A program made the position numbers and the translations under genes. A DNA stretch of 12,065 nucleotides from DASPKS01 sp035628035 (GTDB taxonomy: Bacteria; Bacteroidota; Rhodothermia; Rhodothermales; Rubricoccaceae): positions 1 to 12,065 of the forward strand of contig DASPKS010000067.1 of assembly GCA_035628035.1 (NCBI GenBank), given 5' to 3'. Positions within the stretch are counted from its first letter, which is position 1; each line of letters begins with the position of its first letter. Shown here in pieces: positions 1 through 6,709 of this stretch. The notes beneath the pieces were generated by a model. The model was not told the DNA's origin. It made no database searches and was given only the letters and a program-made list of their open reading frames with translations.

Positions 1-161
1 AGGTCGACCTCGTGCTCGTGAGCGAGGGCCCATCGCACGATGCAGGGCATCGAACGAAGCGCCAAGGGGAAAACCCGAAGGAGCGGCGCGAGAAGCCGAA
101 GGGCAAGAAGGATCGGTCTTCCGATTCTCGGAAGAAGGGAAGGAAGGGACGTTCGCCATAA
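1..161 (+). CDS. 3' end of a gene with a Lys/Arg-rich C-terminal tail (5' partial)
   Basis: A frame open from the left edge (first full codon at base 3) runs 52 residues to a TAA at 159-161. The first codons (VDLVLVSEG) have G/C at nearly every third position, as in the neighbouring genes. The rest is a hydrophilic tail rich in Lys, Arg, Gly and Ser, with repeated KKG/RKG-like groups. Such basic, probably disordered tails are common on RNA-binding proteins of Bacteroidota, for example DEAD-box helicases and rRNA pseudouridine synthases. Too little of the folded part is present to choose a family, so no function is assigned. The same-strand DUF4349 gene begins 45 bases after the stop. Confidence 0.55.
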   Translation, partial: VDLVLVSEGPSHDAGHRTKRQGENPKERREKPKGKKDRSSDSRKKGRKGRSP

Positions 162-206
162 GTCGGCGGGTGATACGTTTTACAGGCTCACCCACCTCAC
201 CCGACG

Positions 207-1115
207 ATGAAGTTCTTTCCCTTGTGCGCCGCCCTCGTGTTGGCGGCCTGCGGCGGCGCTTCCGACAGCGAGGTTGCGGAGATGCAAGCGCCGGCCATGT
301 CCATGCCGGAGCCCCCGCAAGGTATGATGGATGAAGCGGCACGCGGGACCGGACCGACGACCGCTGCCCAGCCGAACGCCGCGTACCCCCCGAACACAGG
401 CGCCCCCACCGACACCACGCGTCGGCTCATCCGCCGCGCTGAGGTGCGCCTCCGCGTGGGCGACTACCCCGAGGCCCGGCAGCGCGTCGCGCAGGTCGTG
501 CGGCAGCACGGCGCGTACGTCGGCGGCGAGCAGGAGCAGCACCTCCCCTACGAGGTCTCGAACACGCTCATCATTCGCGTCGACGCGCGCCGCTTCGAGC
601 CACTCCTCGACGCGCTCACGGCCCTCGGCGAGGAGGTCGAGTCACGCCACGTGAGCGTGGACGACGTGACGGCGCAGTACGTGGACCTCGAGGCGCGGCT
701 CCGCGCCCGCCGCGCCGTCGAGCAGCGCTACCTCGCCATCCTCGGCAACGCCCGCTCCGTCGAAGACGTGCTGGCCGTCGAGACGAAGCTGGCCGAGGTG
801 CGCGAGGCCATCGAGAGCGCGGAGGGGCAGCTCCGGCTGCTCCAGAACCAGGTCGCCCTCAGCACCATCACGTTGACGATCTTCGAGCGCTCAGCGACGG
901 GAATCACAGAGGGGCCTTCGTTCTGGAGCCGGATCGGCAACGCCTTCGAGGCTGGCTGGGAGGGGCTCCTCGCCCTGATCGTCGGCGCCGTCGCCGCGTG
1001 GCCGCTGTGGCTCCTCGGCGGCCTCGCGCTGTGGCTGCTCGTCCGGTTCGGCCGCAGCCGGCGGAAGCAGCCTCCCGTTCCACACCCGCCGGCGCCTAGC
1101 CCGCCGGCCTCGTGA
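207..1115 (+). CDS. DUF4349 membrane-anchored lipoprotein
   Basis: This 302-aa protein starts at ATG 207. It has a short signal peptide ending in a lipobox (LAAC, residues 12-15), so Cys15 should be lipidated. A disordered Pro/Ala/Thr/Met-rich stretch follows to about residue 72. The DUF4349 region starts at TRRLIRRAEVRLRV and has an ordered alpha/beta part (72-150). A heptad-like coiled coil (about 152-215, rich in Glu, Arg, Leu and Ala) leads to a strand, ALSTITLTIFER. One strong transmembrane helix lies at about 252-279, followed by a basic FGRSRRK stop-transfer and a Pro-rich cytoplasmic tail. This order is typical of DUF4349 proteins, whose biochemical role is not established. There is no Shine-Dalgarno sequence. 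The stop (1113-1115) is one base from the stop of the convergent methyltransferase gene. Confidence 0.9.
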   Translation: MKFFPLCAALVLAACGGASDSEVAEMQAPAMSMPEPPQGMMDEAARGTGPTTAAQPNAAYPPNTGAPTDTTRRLIRRAEVRLRVGDYPEARQRVAQVVRQHGAYVGGEQEQHLPYEVSNTLIIRVDARRFEPLLDALTALGEEVESRHVSVDDVTAQYVDLEARLRARRAVEQRYLAILGNARSVEDVLAVETKLAEVREAIESAEGQLRLLQNQVALSTITLTIFERSATGITEGPSFWSRIGNAFEAGWEGLLALIVGAVAAWPLWLLGGLALWLLVRFGRSRRKQPPVPHPPAPSPPAS

Positions 1116-1116
1116 C

Positions 1117-1656
1117 TCAGCGCATCGTCGCGGCGTCCACGCGGCGGTAGATCCCGCGCACGTGGCGTTGGCCGGCTTCGTCCTCGAACACCGGAACCTC
1201 TGAGAGGGCGAAGCCGGCCGCCTCCGCGATCTGTGTCAATCGCGCGGGCACCGTTGTTGGTCCTAGCAGGGACGCCGGGACCGAAACAAAGAACCAGCCC
1301 CCGGGCTTGAGCACGCGGAGCGCTTCGGCGAGCCCCTCGCGCCATGCGCGCTCGGACGTCTCTTCATGCCATGCCGCACAGGCCACGACCCAGTCGAAGT
1401 GTGCGTCGGGGTAGCCGAGGGCCTCGGGACGCGCGGGGGTGATGCGAAGGGAGGCTTCTCCTTCCCCGAGGAGCGGGGTTAGCCGCTCGCGCGTAGCCTC
1501 GACTTCGTTGGGGGCTTCCGCACAGGCCCACACGTCGAACCCAAGACGGACGAGGGGATCGGTGTGGCGGCCGTCGCCGCAGCCGAGGTCGAGCACGCGG
1601 CTGCCGGGGGACACAGCTGCGAGCGTCCGCAAGAGGTGCGCGTTCGGCGCAGCCAC
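1117..1656 (-). CDS. SAM-dependent class I methyltransferase (Methyltransf_11/25-like)
   Basis: The proposed start is GTG at 1656-1654, eight bases after the ferrochelatase stop, giving 179 aa. Longer in-frame starts reach back into the ferrochelatase gene, where this frame reads as Arg/Pro-rich out-of-frame sequence, so they are unlikely. The Rossmann methyltransferase motifs are clear: SAM-binding VLDLGCGDGR at residues 21-30, the region after the second strand (VWACAEAPNE, 42-51), FDWVVA (88-92) and VLKPGGWFFVSVP (115-127). The C-terminal third (AEAAGF, then HVRGIYRR) resembles the substrate-side sheet of small-molecule methyltransferases. The substrate cannot be read from the sequence. 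Its position directly behind the ferrochelatase suggests co-transcription and perhaps translational coupling, but the domain lacks any feature specific to heme or porphyrin methylation. The N-terminus is short for the family, so the start is the least certain part. Confidence 0.82.
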   Translation of the reverse strand: MAAPNAHLLRTLAAVSPGSRVLDLGCGDGRHTDPLVRLGFDVWACAEAPNEVEATRERLTPLLGEGEASLRITPARPEALGYPDAHFDWVVACAAWHEETSERAWREGLAEALRVLKPGGWFFVSVPASLLGPTTVPARLTQIAEAAGFALSEVPVFEDEAGQRHVRGIYRRVDAATMR

Positions 1657-1664
1657 GACCCCGG

Positions 1665-2948
1665 CTATGCTGCGCGTGAGGTTCGCTCGCCCTCCATGAG
1701 GGGTACCGGGACGTGGACGGCCGCCTGGCCGCTCCAGTCGCGCGCCTCGGCGCCGCACGCGCAGTGCGGGCAGCGGACGTGCCGCTGTTCTGGCTGGAAC
1801 AGCGGGAGCGACGGGATCGGTGCGGGGAGCGCGTCCACGGCGCCATCGCCCTGTGGGAGCGCGGCGGGGGCGAGCTGCGCGGCGACGCACTCAGCAAGGG
1901 CTTCGATGAGCAGCGGGTGCGCGTTGAGCCCGCTCGTCACTTCGAGGTGCTCTACGCCCAGCTTCTCGGCCTCCTCGCGCAGCGCGATGTCGAGCCCGAA
2001 CGCCGTCTCGATGCGGTCGCACACGAACGCGACGGGGACGAGGAGCACCTTTGTGTGGCCTTCCTCGGCGAGCTTCTCTACAACCTCTTTGACGGGCTGC
2101 AAGAGCGCGCGGCCTGGCATCGGCGTGCCGATCGAGGCGACGCGGAAGGCGCGGCCGGGATCATCCTCCGCGCGAAGCGCCATCACCTGCTGCACGGTGG
2201 TGTGGACGTGGCAGCAGTAGGGGTCGCCCTGCTCGGCACGGCGGCGGTTCGCCAGCGCCGGCGCGACGAACACGAGGCAAACCTGTTCGCGAACGGTACG
2301 GGGGAACCGCTGGAGCCCCTCGTCCACGCGGTCGGAGACGGCCTGAACGAACTTCGGGTGGGCGGCGAACTCCGGCACGCACGTCGTCGAGAGCGAAGCC
2401 ACTTCAGGATGGGTCTCCCACCAGGCGAGGGCTGAGCCCGTCGTGGCGGCGCTGTAGTGGGGCCAGAGCGGGAGGAGCGCCACCTGCGTGATACCGTCGG
2501 CCTGAAGCCGGCCGAGCACGTCCGCCACTGACGGTTCGGCGTAGCGGAGGGCTGCGTAGGTGTAGAAGTGCGCGCCGGTGAGGGGGCCGAACCGCTCGTT
2601 GAGCCGCCGCGCGAGGGCGCGCGCCTGCTCCTCGGTGTGGCGCTTCTGCGGCGAGGCGCCGCCGATCTGGCGGAACGCCTCGCACACCTTCCGCGCCTTC
2701 CAGCGCGCGAGGAGCTGGCTCATCACGCTGCGCACCCGCCGGGGCATCGCCGCGGGGTACAGCGCGGGGTCCATGTACCGGCAGTAAAGGAAGCGCGCGA
2801 CATCGCGCTCGCTCTCGGGGCCGCCCGCGTTGAGGAGCACTACGCCCACGCGATCCCCCCGCTCCACCAGCAGGGGCTCCCCGTGGGCACGCGGCCCGGT
2901 GAGGAAGTCGTCGAGGCGGAAGTGGTCGAGAAACGCGCGTGCGGTCAT
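1665..2948 (-). CDS. hemH: Ferrochelatase-family protein, divergent, with Cys-rich C-terminal extension
   Basis: This 427-aa protein starts at ATG 2948. Ferrochelatases insert Fe2+ into protoporphyrin or coproporphyrin. Family motifs seen are GVVLLNAGGPES (35-46), FLYCRYMDP (53-61), IGGASP (95-100), the LPLWPHYSAATTGSAL stretch (159-174), GDPY (241-244), and VPVAFVCDRIET (304-315), which keeps the catalytic-pocket glutamate as Glu314. The segment that normally reads FSAHSLP instead reads FVAPALA, so the catalytic histidine is replaced by Pro230. The usual DHIET is DRIET. GDPY is followed by CCHVH. Residues about 360-427 extend beyond the usual core and include CPHCAC (393-398), which might bind a metal or iron-sulfur cluster. 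A 179-base gap separates it from the upstream gene, so it may have its own promoter; none is convincing by eye. Family membership is secure; chelatase activity is uncertain. Confidence 0.88.
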   Translation of the reverse strand: MTARAFLDHFRLDDFLTGPRAHGEPLLVERGDRVGVVLLNAGGPESERDVARFLYCRYMDPALYPAAMPRRVRSVMSQLLARWKARKVCEAFRQIGGASPQKRHTEEQARALARRLNERFGPLTGAHFYTYAALRYAEPSVADVLGRLQADGITQVALLPLWPHYSAATTGSALAWWETHPEVASLSTTCVPEFAAHPKFVQAVSDRVDEGLQRFPRTVREQVCLVFVAPALANRRRAEQGDPYCCHVHTTVQQVMALRAEDDPGRAFRVASIGTPMPGRALLQPVKEVVEKLAEEGHTKVLLVPVAFVCDRIETAFGLDIALREEAEKLGVEHLEVTSGLNAHPLLIEALAECVAAQLAPAALPQGDGAVDALPAPIPSLPLFQPEQRHVRCPHCACGAEARDWSGQAAVHVPVPLMEGERTSRAA

Positions 2949-3127
2949 CCGGGGCTCAAGCTGGCTATGTCCTCTGGCTGACAGAGTCGCCGGGCCGCCG
3001 TCGTGCCCTGCGCCGCCAATTAAGCATCGTCCCGCGCCGTCCGTTGCAGCGTCGCGTTGAAGTTTCGGCAGAGCGGATTTCTATTAACGCCCCCTCCACA
3101 TCGGCGCCGCAGCGCAGCAAGAGCGGC

Positions 3128-3631
3128 TTAGGGCGACGGTTTCCGCATGCGCTCAAGGACGAAAGGAAGGCCGCGGCCGATCTGCCGCAGCACGAAGAAG
3201 GCGCCTTCGGGGTCGTCGTCGCCCCCTGCGAAGCGGAGCATCCCCTGGCCGAGGTCGATGACCTCCAGCGTATCCTTTTCGAGTACACGCTCCCACACGG
3301 AGCGGAAACGCGAGGCATCCCCTTCTCCGTAGCCTGTAAGGGCGGCCCGCACCTCGAACCTTGGCGCCTCGCCAGGGCCCTCAACGAAAGCGAGGGTCGC
3401 CTCTACGCCTGCGTGTGCACCGTATAAGGGCGCTAGGCGAACAGCCAGTGACACGGCGCCTTCCTCCTCCACGGCGAGTGAGAGGGCTACCGATCCGTCC
3501 TCAGGGAACGCTCGGCCGAGCCGATGGTGGAGGGCAGCCAGAAACCGCGTGACCCGAGGCGCAAGCGACGAGCCCGGCCGCGGGTGCGCACGGAGCCGGT
3601 CGAGCCGACGGCGGTCGTCGAACACGGGCAC
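3128..3631 (-). CDS. Unrecognised 167-aa cytoplasmic protein, coupled to the upstream lipoprotein gene
   Basis: I do not recognise this family. The frame opens with GTG at 3631-3629, which directly abuts the TGA stop of the upstream lipoprotein gene, so re-initiation by terminating ribosomes is likely. The 167-aa product has no signal peptide, no transmembrane segment and no cysteine. An Arg-rich N-terminus (DRRRLDRLRAHPRPG, 6-20) leads to a probable helix (RVTRFLAALHHRLG). Alternating hydrophobic and charged strands follow (VALSLAVEEEGAVSLAVRLAP, roughly 48-68; EVRAAL), then WERVLEK (113-119), an Asp-rich turn (GGDDDPEG, 136-143) and a final helix ending RMRKPSP. The pattern suggests a small alpha+beta domain. 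Codon bias matches the neighbours, supporting a real gene. A later start is possible. Confidence 0.7.
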   Translation of the reverse strand: MPVFDDRRRLDRLRAHPRPGSSLAPRVTRFLAALHHRLGRAFPEDGSVALSLAVEEEGAVSLAVRLAPLYGAHAGVEATLAFVEGPGEAPRFEVRAALTGYGEGDASRFRSVWERVLEKDTLEVIDLGQGMLRFAGGDDDPEGAFFVLRQIGRGLPFVLERMRKPSP

Positions 3632-4153
3632 TCAGTCGGCGCGGCAGGCGCGGTCCTGTCCGAGGGGGCACGCGGCCGCGCGTAGCACCAGCTCGGGACT
3701 CTGCGCCCGCGCCACCTGGACCACCTCGAACCGCCCCTCGGGGCGATCCCAGAAGACGCGCTTGACACCGCTGCCCTCGCGCTCGCACACACCCTCCTCC
3801 ATCCCGTCCGGCACGCCCAGCCGCTGTGTTGCCATCCGGACGAACTCCTCGAAGCCGCCGACGCGCTCAACGTAGAACGCGCGGACCTCCCGCACGCACC
3901 CATCGCCGTCGAAACCGAGCGTGTAACCGCTCCCCCCAACGCCGAGCCGGTCCACGTAGCGGAGCGAGTCAGTCGCGAGGCTCCCCGTGCAAGTAGAACC
4001 CGACGAGTGATGGACATTCAAGCGGTAGTCGGAGAACGGCGCGCCGAAGGCCGTGAGCCCAGAGGGCACCGTGCTCGTCGCAGGGGGCGGCGGCGCCGAG
4101 CCGCAGGCGGTCAGCGCCACGCAGAGCGCCGCGATCCATCCCGCCCCGCGCAT
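3632..4153 (-). CDS. Small Cys-containing lipoprotein, function unknown
   Basis: This 173-aa protein starts at ATG 4153-4151. Upstream in-frame codons run back into the CYTH-CHAD gene in its wrong frame, and this ATG gives a proper signal peptide ending in a lipobox (LTAC, residues 14-17) with the lipidated residue at Cys17. A Pro/Ser/Thr tether follows (APPPPATSTVPSG). The mature domain begins near residue 32 and holds five further cysteines (55, 86, 123, 162, 170), an unusual number for a periplasmic lipoprotein of this size that suggests disulfides. Visible segments include FSDYRLNVHH, GYTLGFDGDGCVREVRAFYV (77-96) and VFWDRPEGRFEVVQV. I recognise no family. The gene lies 13 bases after the CYTH-CHAD stop and touches the next start, so the three genes are probably co-transcribed. 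A weak GAGG lies about 9 bases before the ATG. Confidence 0.78.
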   Translation of the reverse strand: MRGAGWIAALCVALTACGSAPPPPATSTVPSGLTAFGAPFSDYRLNVHHSSGSTCTGSLATDSLRYVDRLGVGGSGYTLGFDGDGCVREVRAFYVERVGGFEEFVRMATQRLGVPDGMEEGVCEREGSGVKRVFWDRPEGRFEVVQVARAQSPELVLRAAACPLGQDRACRAD

Positions 4154-4166
4154 AGGCCGCCTCGCG

Positions 4167-6617
4167 TCAGAAAGCGGCGGCGACATCGCCCAGCTCGTCG
4201 CGGAACGGCCGCCCGGTGAGCCCCTCCCAGAGCGCGCCGACCATGTCACGGAGCGTAGCCTCGGCCTCCGCTTCGCGCGCGTGGAGCGCCGCAATCTCGG
4301 GGTCGTTGACGTGAGCCGCGAGCGTCTCGGCGGTGAGGTGCGTGCGGTGGAGCGCGGCGAGGTGCGCCTCGACGTGCTCGAGGTGGCGCGCCACCCTGCG
4401 GTAGGGTCCGTCGCCACAGCCGGCTGTGAGGCCGAGCACGTACTGCAGCCCCGCACACGCGCCGCCGAGGGCGTGGAGGAGTTGCGCGTCTGCCCCCGCG
4501 ATGACGGACTCGTACGCGCGCACGCCCTCGTACCGCACCCACAGCGCCGAGGCGAGGCAATGCCGAAGCAGCAGTCGCTGCGGCCGTTCGATCCCGTCGA
4601 GGAGGTAGTCGTCGGGGGGCTCCGCGTCATCGGACGCGAGGAGGCCGGTCTCGATGCGCCGGTCGAGGTGGGCGAGGAGCCGTTCCAGCCTCCGCTGCCA
4701 TTCGAGGAGCGCGTCGCCTTCGAGCCGGAGGAGGACCTGCTTGAGGAGCGCCTGGCGCCGCGCGTCGAGGTCAGCGGCAAGGGCGGGGACGCTGGTGAGC
4801 CGAGCGCTGACCTCGTGCAGATCGCTGAGGGCGTCGAGCGAGCGAGCGAGCCCGCGGAGCCCGCCGTGCAGGCGCCGCGTGGGCCGCGCCGGGAGGTGTT
4901 CGCCGAACAGCTCCAGCGCGATGCGGATGCGGTGCACGACGAGGAGCAGGCGCCGCCCCGCGTCGGCGCTACGCTCTTCGCGAAGCCGCCGGGCGGCCTC
5001 GGTGAGGCGGGCGTGGAGGTGCCGGAGCACGCGGGCTGCCGCGACGAGCACGGGGTCCTCGCCGCGTAGCTCTGGTCGGGCCGGGAGCCCCGCTCGCAGC
5101 ACCGAGGAGGGTTCTACCTCCGCCGCGGGAGCTGCCTCGGGGGTCGTTTCGACCAGCCCTCCCGCTACTGGTGCCTCGTCGAGCTCCACTCCGACCTCTG
5201 AGACGGCTTCAAGATCAACGACCTCCTGCGAGGCGGGGGTCTCCGTCAGCTCGAACGGATCGTCCACCGCTTCCTGCCCCCCGGGAGCCGACGGCACGGT
5301 CGCCGAGAGGAACGGCGTAGAGGCGAGCGGCCCTTCGAGCATCGCCAGCAGGTCGTCGAGCGACTCCGCTTCGAGGCCGTCTGTGGGGGTGCTCGATGGC
5401 GCTTCCGGCGGGAGACCATCCCCCGGTCGTTCCATCTCGGGCGCCGGTGTGGGGGCTTCCACCAGCACCGGTGGCTCGGACAGCCGGTGCGCCCCGTCGC
5501 CCGAGGCGCCGTCGCCAGACGGGCGGAGCGCGACGGGCTCCGGCGCCTCACGGTACCGCTCGACGGTGATTTCCGTCGAGAAGCGGGCGCTTTCTCGCAT
5601 CGGCTCCTCCGTCGTGGCCCCATCGCGGACAGCACCGTCGTCTAGGGTAGCCTCTTCGGAGACGGAGAAGAGCGGGGGCACGTCGGGCCCTTCGGTGACG
5701 AGCTCGGAGATCCGGTAGGGGCGCTGGAGCGGGCCGCCGAAGAGGACCGCGCTCCGCTCGGCGGCCTCCTCGAAGATCCCCAGCCGCGCCTCGCGGAACG
5801 ACTGGAGCCAGTGCCCCACGCGCGAGGGGCTGAGCCCGGTCTTGTTGGCGATCACCTGCGGCGCGTACCCCTTGGCGGCGAGGAGGACCACGCGGGCGCG
5901 GCGGCGGTGCAGCGGGGAGCCGTTCTCCTGGTGCGCTTCGAGAGCCGCTCGCTCGTCGGGGAGCAGGAGGAGCGGGTCGCCGGGGCGGCGCTGGAGGCGG
6001 AGCAGCGCGCGCTCGTACTTCGAGCGGTCCGTGGGCTCTAGCCCCCGCGCGCGGAGGACGGGGTCGAGGCGGTAAAGGTCGTCCTCGTGGCCGTCCTCGG
6101 CGAGCTCAACTTCGACCTCGTTCGTGACGTCCACGTGGCCGTTCCCCTCGTAGCCGACCACGTCGAGCGAGAGGACGCCGACAAGGCGGGAGCCGTCGTA
6201 GGCCACGCGGGGCGAGCGGTGCTGCCGGAGGTGGCAGAGCGGCTCGAGCCGCGCGGCACCGGTCAACCGGAGGAGGGCGTCGCGGAGAGCGCCGGGCGGA
6301 ATCAGCGGCGCCGCGCCGTCGGGGGGCGGCGGGATGGCCGCCTCGATCTCGCGGCGGCGGTGGAGGGCGCCGTCGGCGGCGTCGAGGCTCTTGAGCGTGG
6401 CGAGGGCCGCGCCGCCGCGCACGCGCACGCGGAGGGCGTAGCCGTGCCGGAGGAGGTCGCCCGCCGGCGTATCGTAGTACGTGTCGAGGACAGAGAGGGG
6501 CGAGAGCGGCTCCAGCACGAAGCCGGCCAGCTCCTGCTCCTGGACGAGCGCCGCGAACGACCCGGGGCGCCGGGCGACATACTTCGCCTCAATCTCGATC
6601 TGCGTACCGACAGCCAT
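4167..6617 (-). CDS. CYTH-HTH-CHAD fusion protein (probable triphosphatase/polyphosphate-related)
   Basis: Start ATG 6617-6615 gives 816 aa; a GTG one codon upstream is also possible. Residues 6-210 are a CYTH (triphosphate tunnel) domain with its metal and phosphate ligands: the ExExK signature as E8, E10, K12; YYDTP; LRVRVR (R63, R65); TLK (K76); the RRREIE strand; acidic NEVEVEL (167-171); and SKYERAL (K200). Residues about 220-282 form a homeodomain-like helix-turn-helix resembling the IS630 transposase N-terminus (RRRARVVLLAAKGYAPQVIA, then TGLSPSRVGHWLQSFREA). Residues 300-510 are an acidic Pro/Glu/Ser/Thr-rich linker, probably disordered, with one short helix near 415-428. Residues about 520-800 are an all-helical CHAD domain. 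CYTH domains hydrolyse or bind triphosphates or polyphosphate, and CHAD domains bind polyphosphate granules; a role in polyphosphate metabolism is inferred. It leads the small lipoprotein gene by 13 bases. Confidence 0.88.
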   Translation of the reverse strand: MAVGTQIEIEAKYVARRPGSFAALVQEQELAGFVLEPLSPLSVLDTYYDTPAGDLLRHGYALRVRVRGGAALATLKSLDAADGALHRRREIEAAIPPPPDGAAPLIPPGALRDALLRLTGAARLEPLCHLRQHRSPRVAYDGSRLVGVLSLDVVGYEGNGHVDVTNEVEVELAEDGHEDDLYRLDPVLRARGLEPTDRSKYERALLRLQRRPGDPLLLLPDERAALEAHQENGSPLHRRRARVVLLAAKGYAPQVIANKTGLSPSRVGHWLQSFREARLGIFEEAAERSAVLFGGPLQRPYRISELVTEGPDVPPLFSVSEEATLDDGAVRDGATTEEPMRESARFSTEITVERYREAPEPVALRPSGDGASGDGAHRLSEPPVLVEAPTPAPEMERPGDGLPPEAPSSTPTDGLEAESLDDLLAMLEGPLASTPFLSATVPSAPGGQEAVDDPFELTETPASQEVVDLEAVSEVGVELDEAPVAGGLVETTPEAAPAAEVEPSSVLRAGLPARPELRGEDPVLVAAARVLRHLHARLTEAARRLREERSADAGRRLLLVVHRIRIALELFGEHLPARPTRRLHGGLRGLARSLDALSDLHEVSARLTSVPALAADLDARRQALLKQVLLRLEGDALLEWQRRLERLLAHLDRRIETGLLASDDAEPPDDYLLDGIERPQRLLLRHCLASALWVRYEGVRAYESVIAGADAQLLHALGGACAGLQYVLGLTAGCGDGPYRRVARHLEHVEAHLAALHRTHLTAETLAAHVNDPEIAALHAREAEAEATLRDMVGALWEGLTGRPFRDELGDVAAAF

Positions 6618-6640
6618 CACCTTGGGGGAAGGGGTGATGG
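6614..6640. promoter_or_regulatory. Perfect 8-base inverted repeat over the CYTH-HTH-CHAD start codon
   Basis: CCATCACC at 6614-6621 and GGTGATGG at 6633-6640 are exact reverse complements separated by 11 bases. The left arm, read on the minus strand, contains the GTG and ATG candidate starts. If transcription begins far enough upstream, the RNA could form a hairpin that hides the start codon. As DNA it could be an operator with two half-sites. Both readings are inference. Confidence 0.45.
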
Positions 6641-6709
6641 AAAGTAGGCAGCGACGGGGAAGATCCTCAACGGGAGCGCGGATTTCCCCTCTGCACCTCT
6701 AGAAACCCC

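Noticed and set aside
117..135. Perfect 7-bp inverted repeat TCTTCCG/CGGAAGA with a 5-base loop
   Set aside because: It lies inside the coding tail of the first gene, about 24 bases before its stop, and has no U-run. It is probably a by-product of Ser/Arg/Lys codons, though a role in termination cannot be excluded.
152..181. TTC then TACGTTTT with 19-base spacing, a possible Bacteroidota promoter for the DUF4349 gene
   Set aside because: Both boxes deviate from TTG / TAnnTTTG and matches of this quality are common; not listed as a feature.
1657..1890. Upstream extension of the methyltransferase frame to 1890
   Set aside because: It lies inside the ferrochelatase gene and reads as Arg/Pro/Ala-rich shadow. 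The GTG just after the ferrochelatase stop is preferred.
4154..4780. Upstream extension of the small lipoprotein frame to 4780
   Set aside because: It overlaps the CHAD coding sequence and reads as Ser/Arg/Thr-rich shadow. ATG 4153 gives a clean signal peptide and lipobox.
5769..5960. IS630-like HTH in the fusion protein as a transposon insertion
   Set aside because: The frame is continuous, no terminal repeats, target duplication or DDE catalytic domain are present, and codon use matches the flanks. It looks like an old domain fusion, not an inserted element.
6639..6670. Minus-strand TTG, 21 bases, TACTTTCC upstream of the CYTH-HTH-CHAD gene
   Set aside because: The -7 box is imperfect (TTTG is TTCC) and overlaps the inverted repeat. 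It is plausible but too weak to annotate without start-site data.
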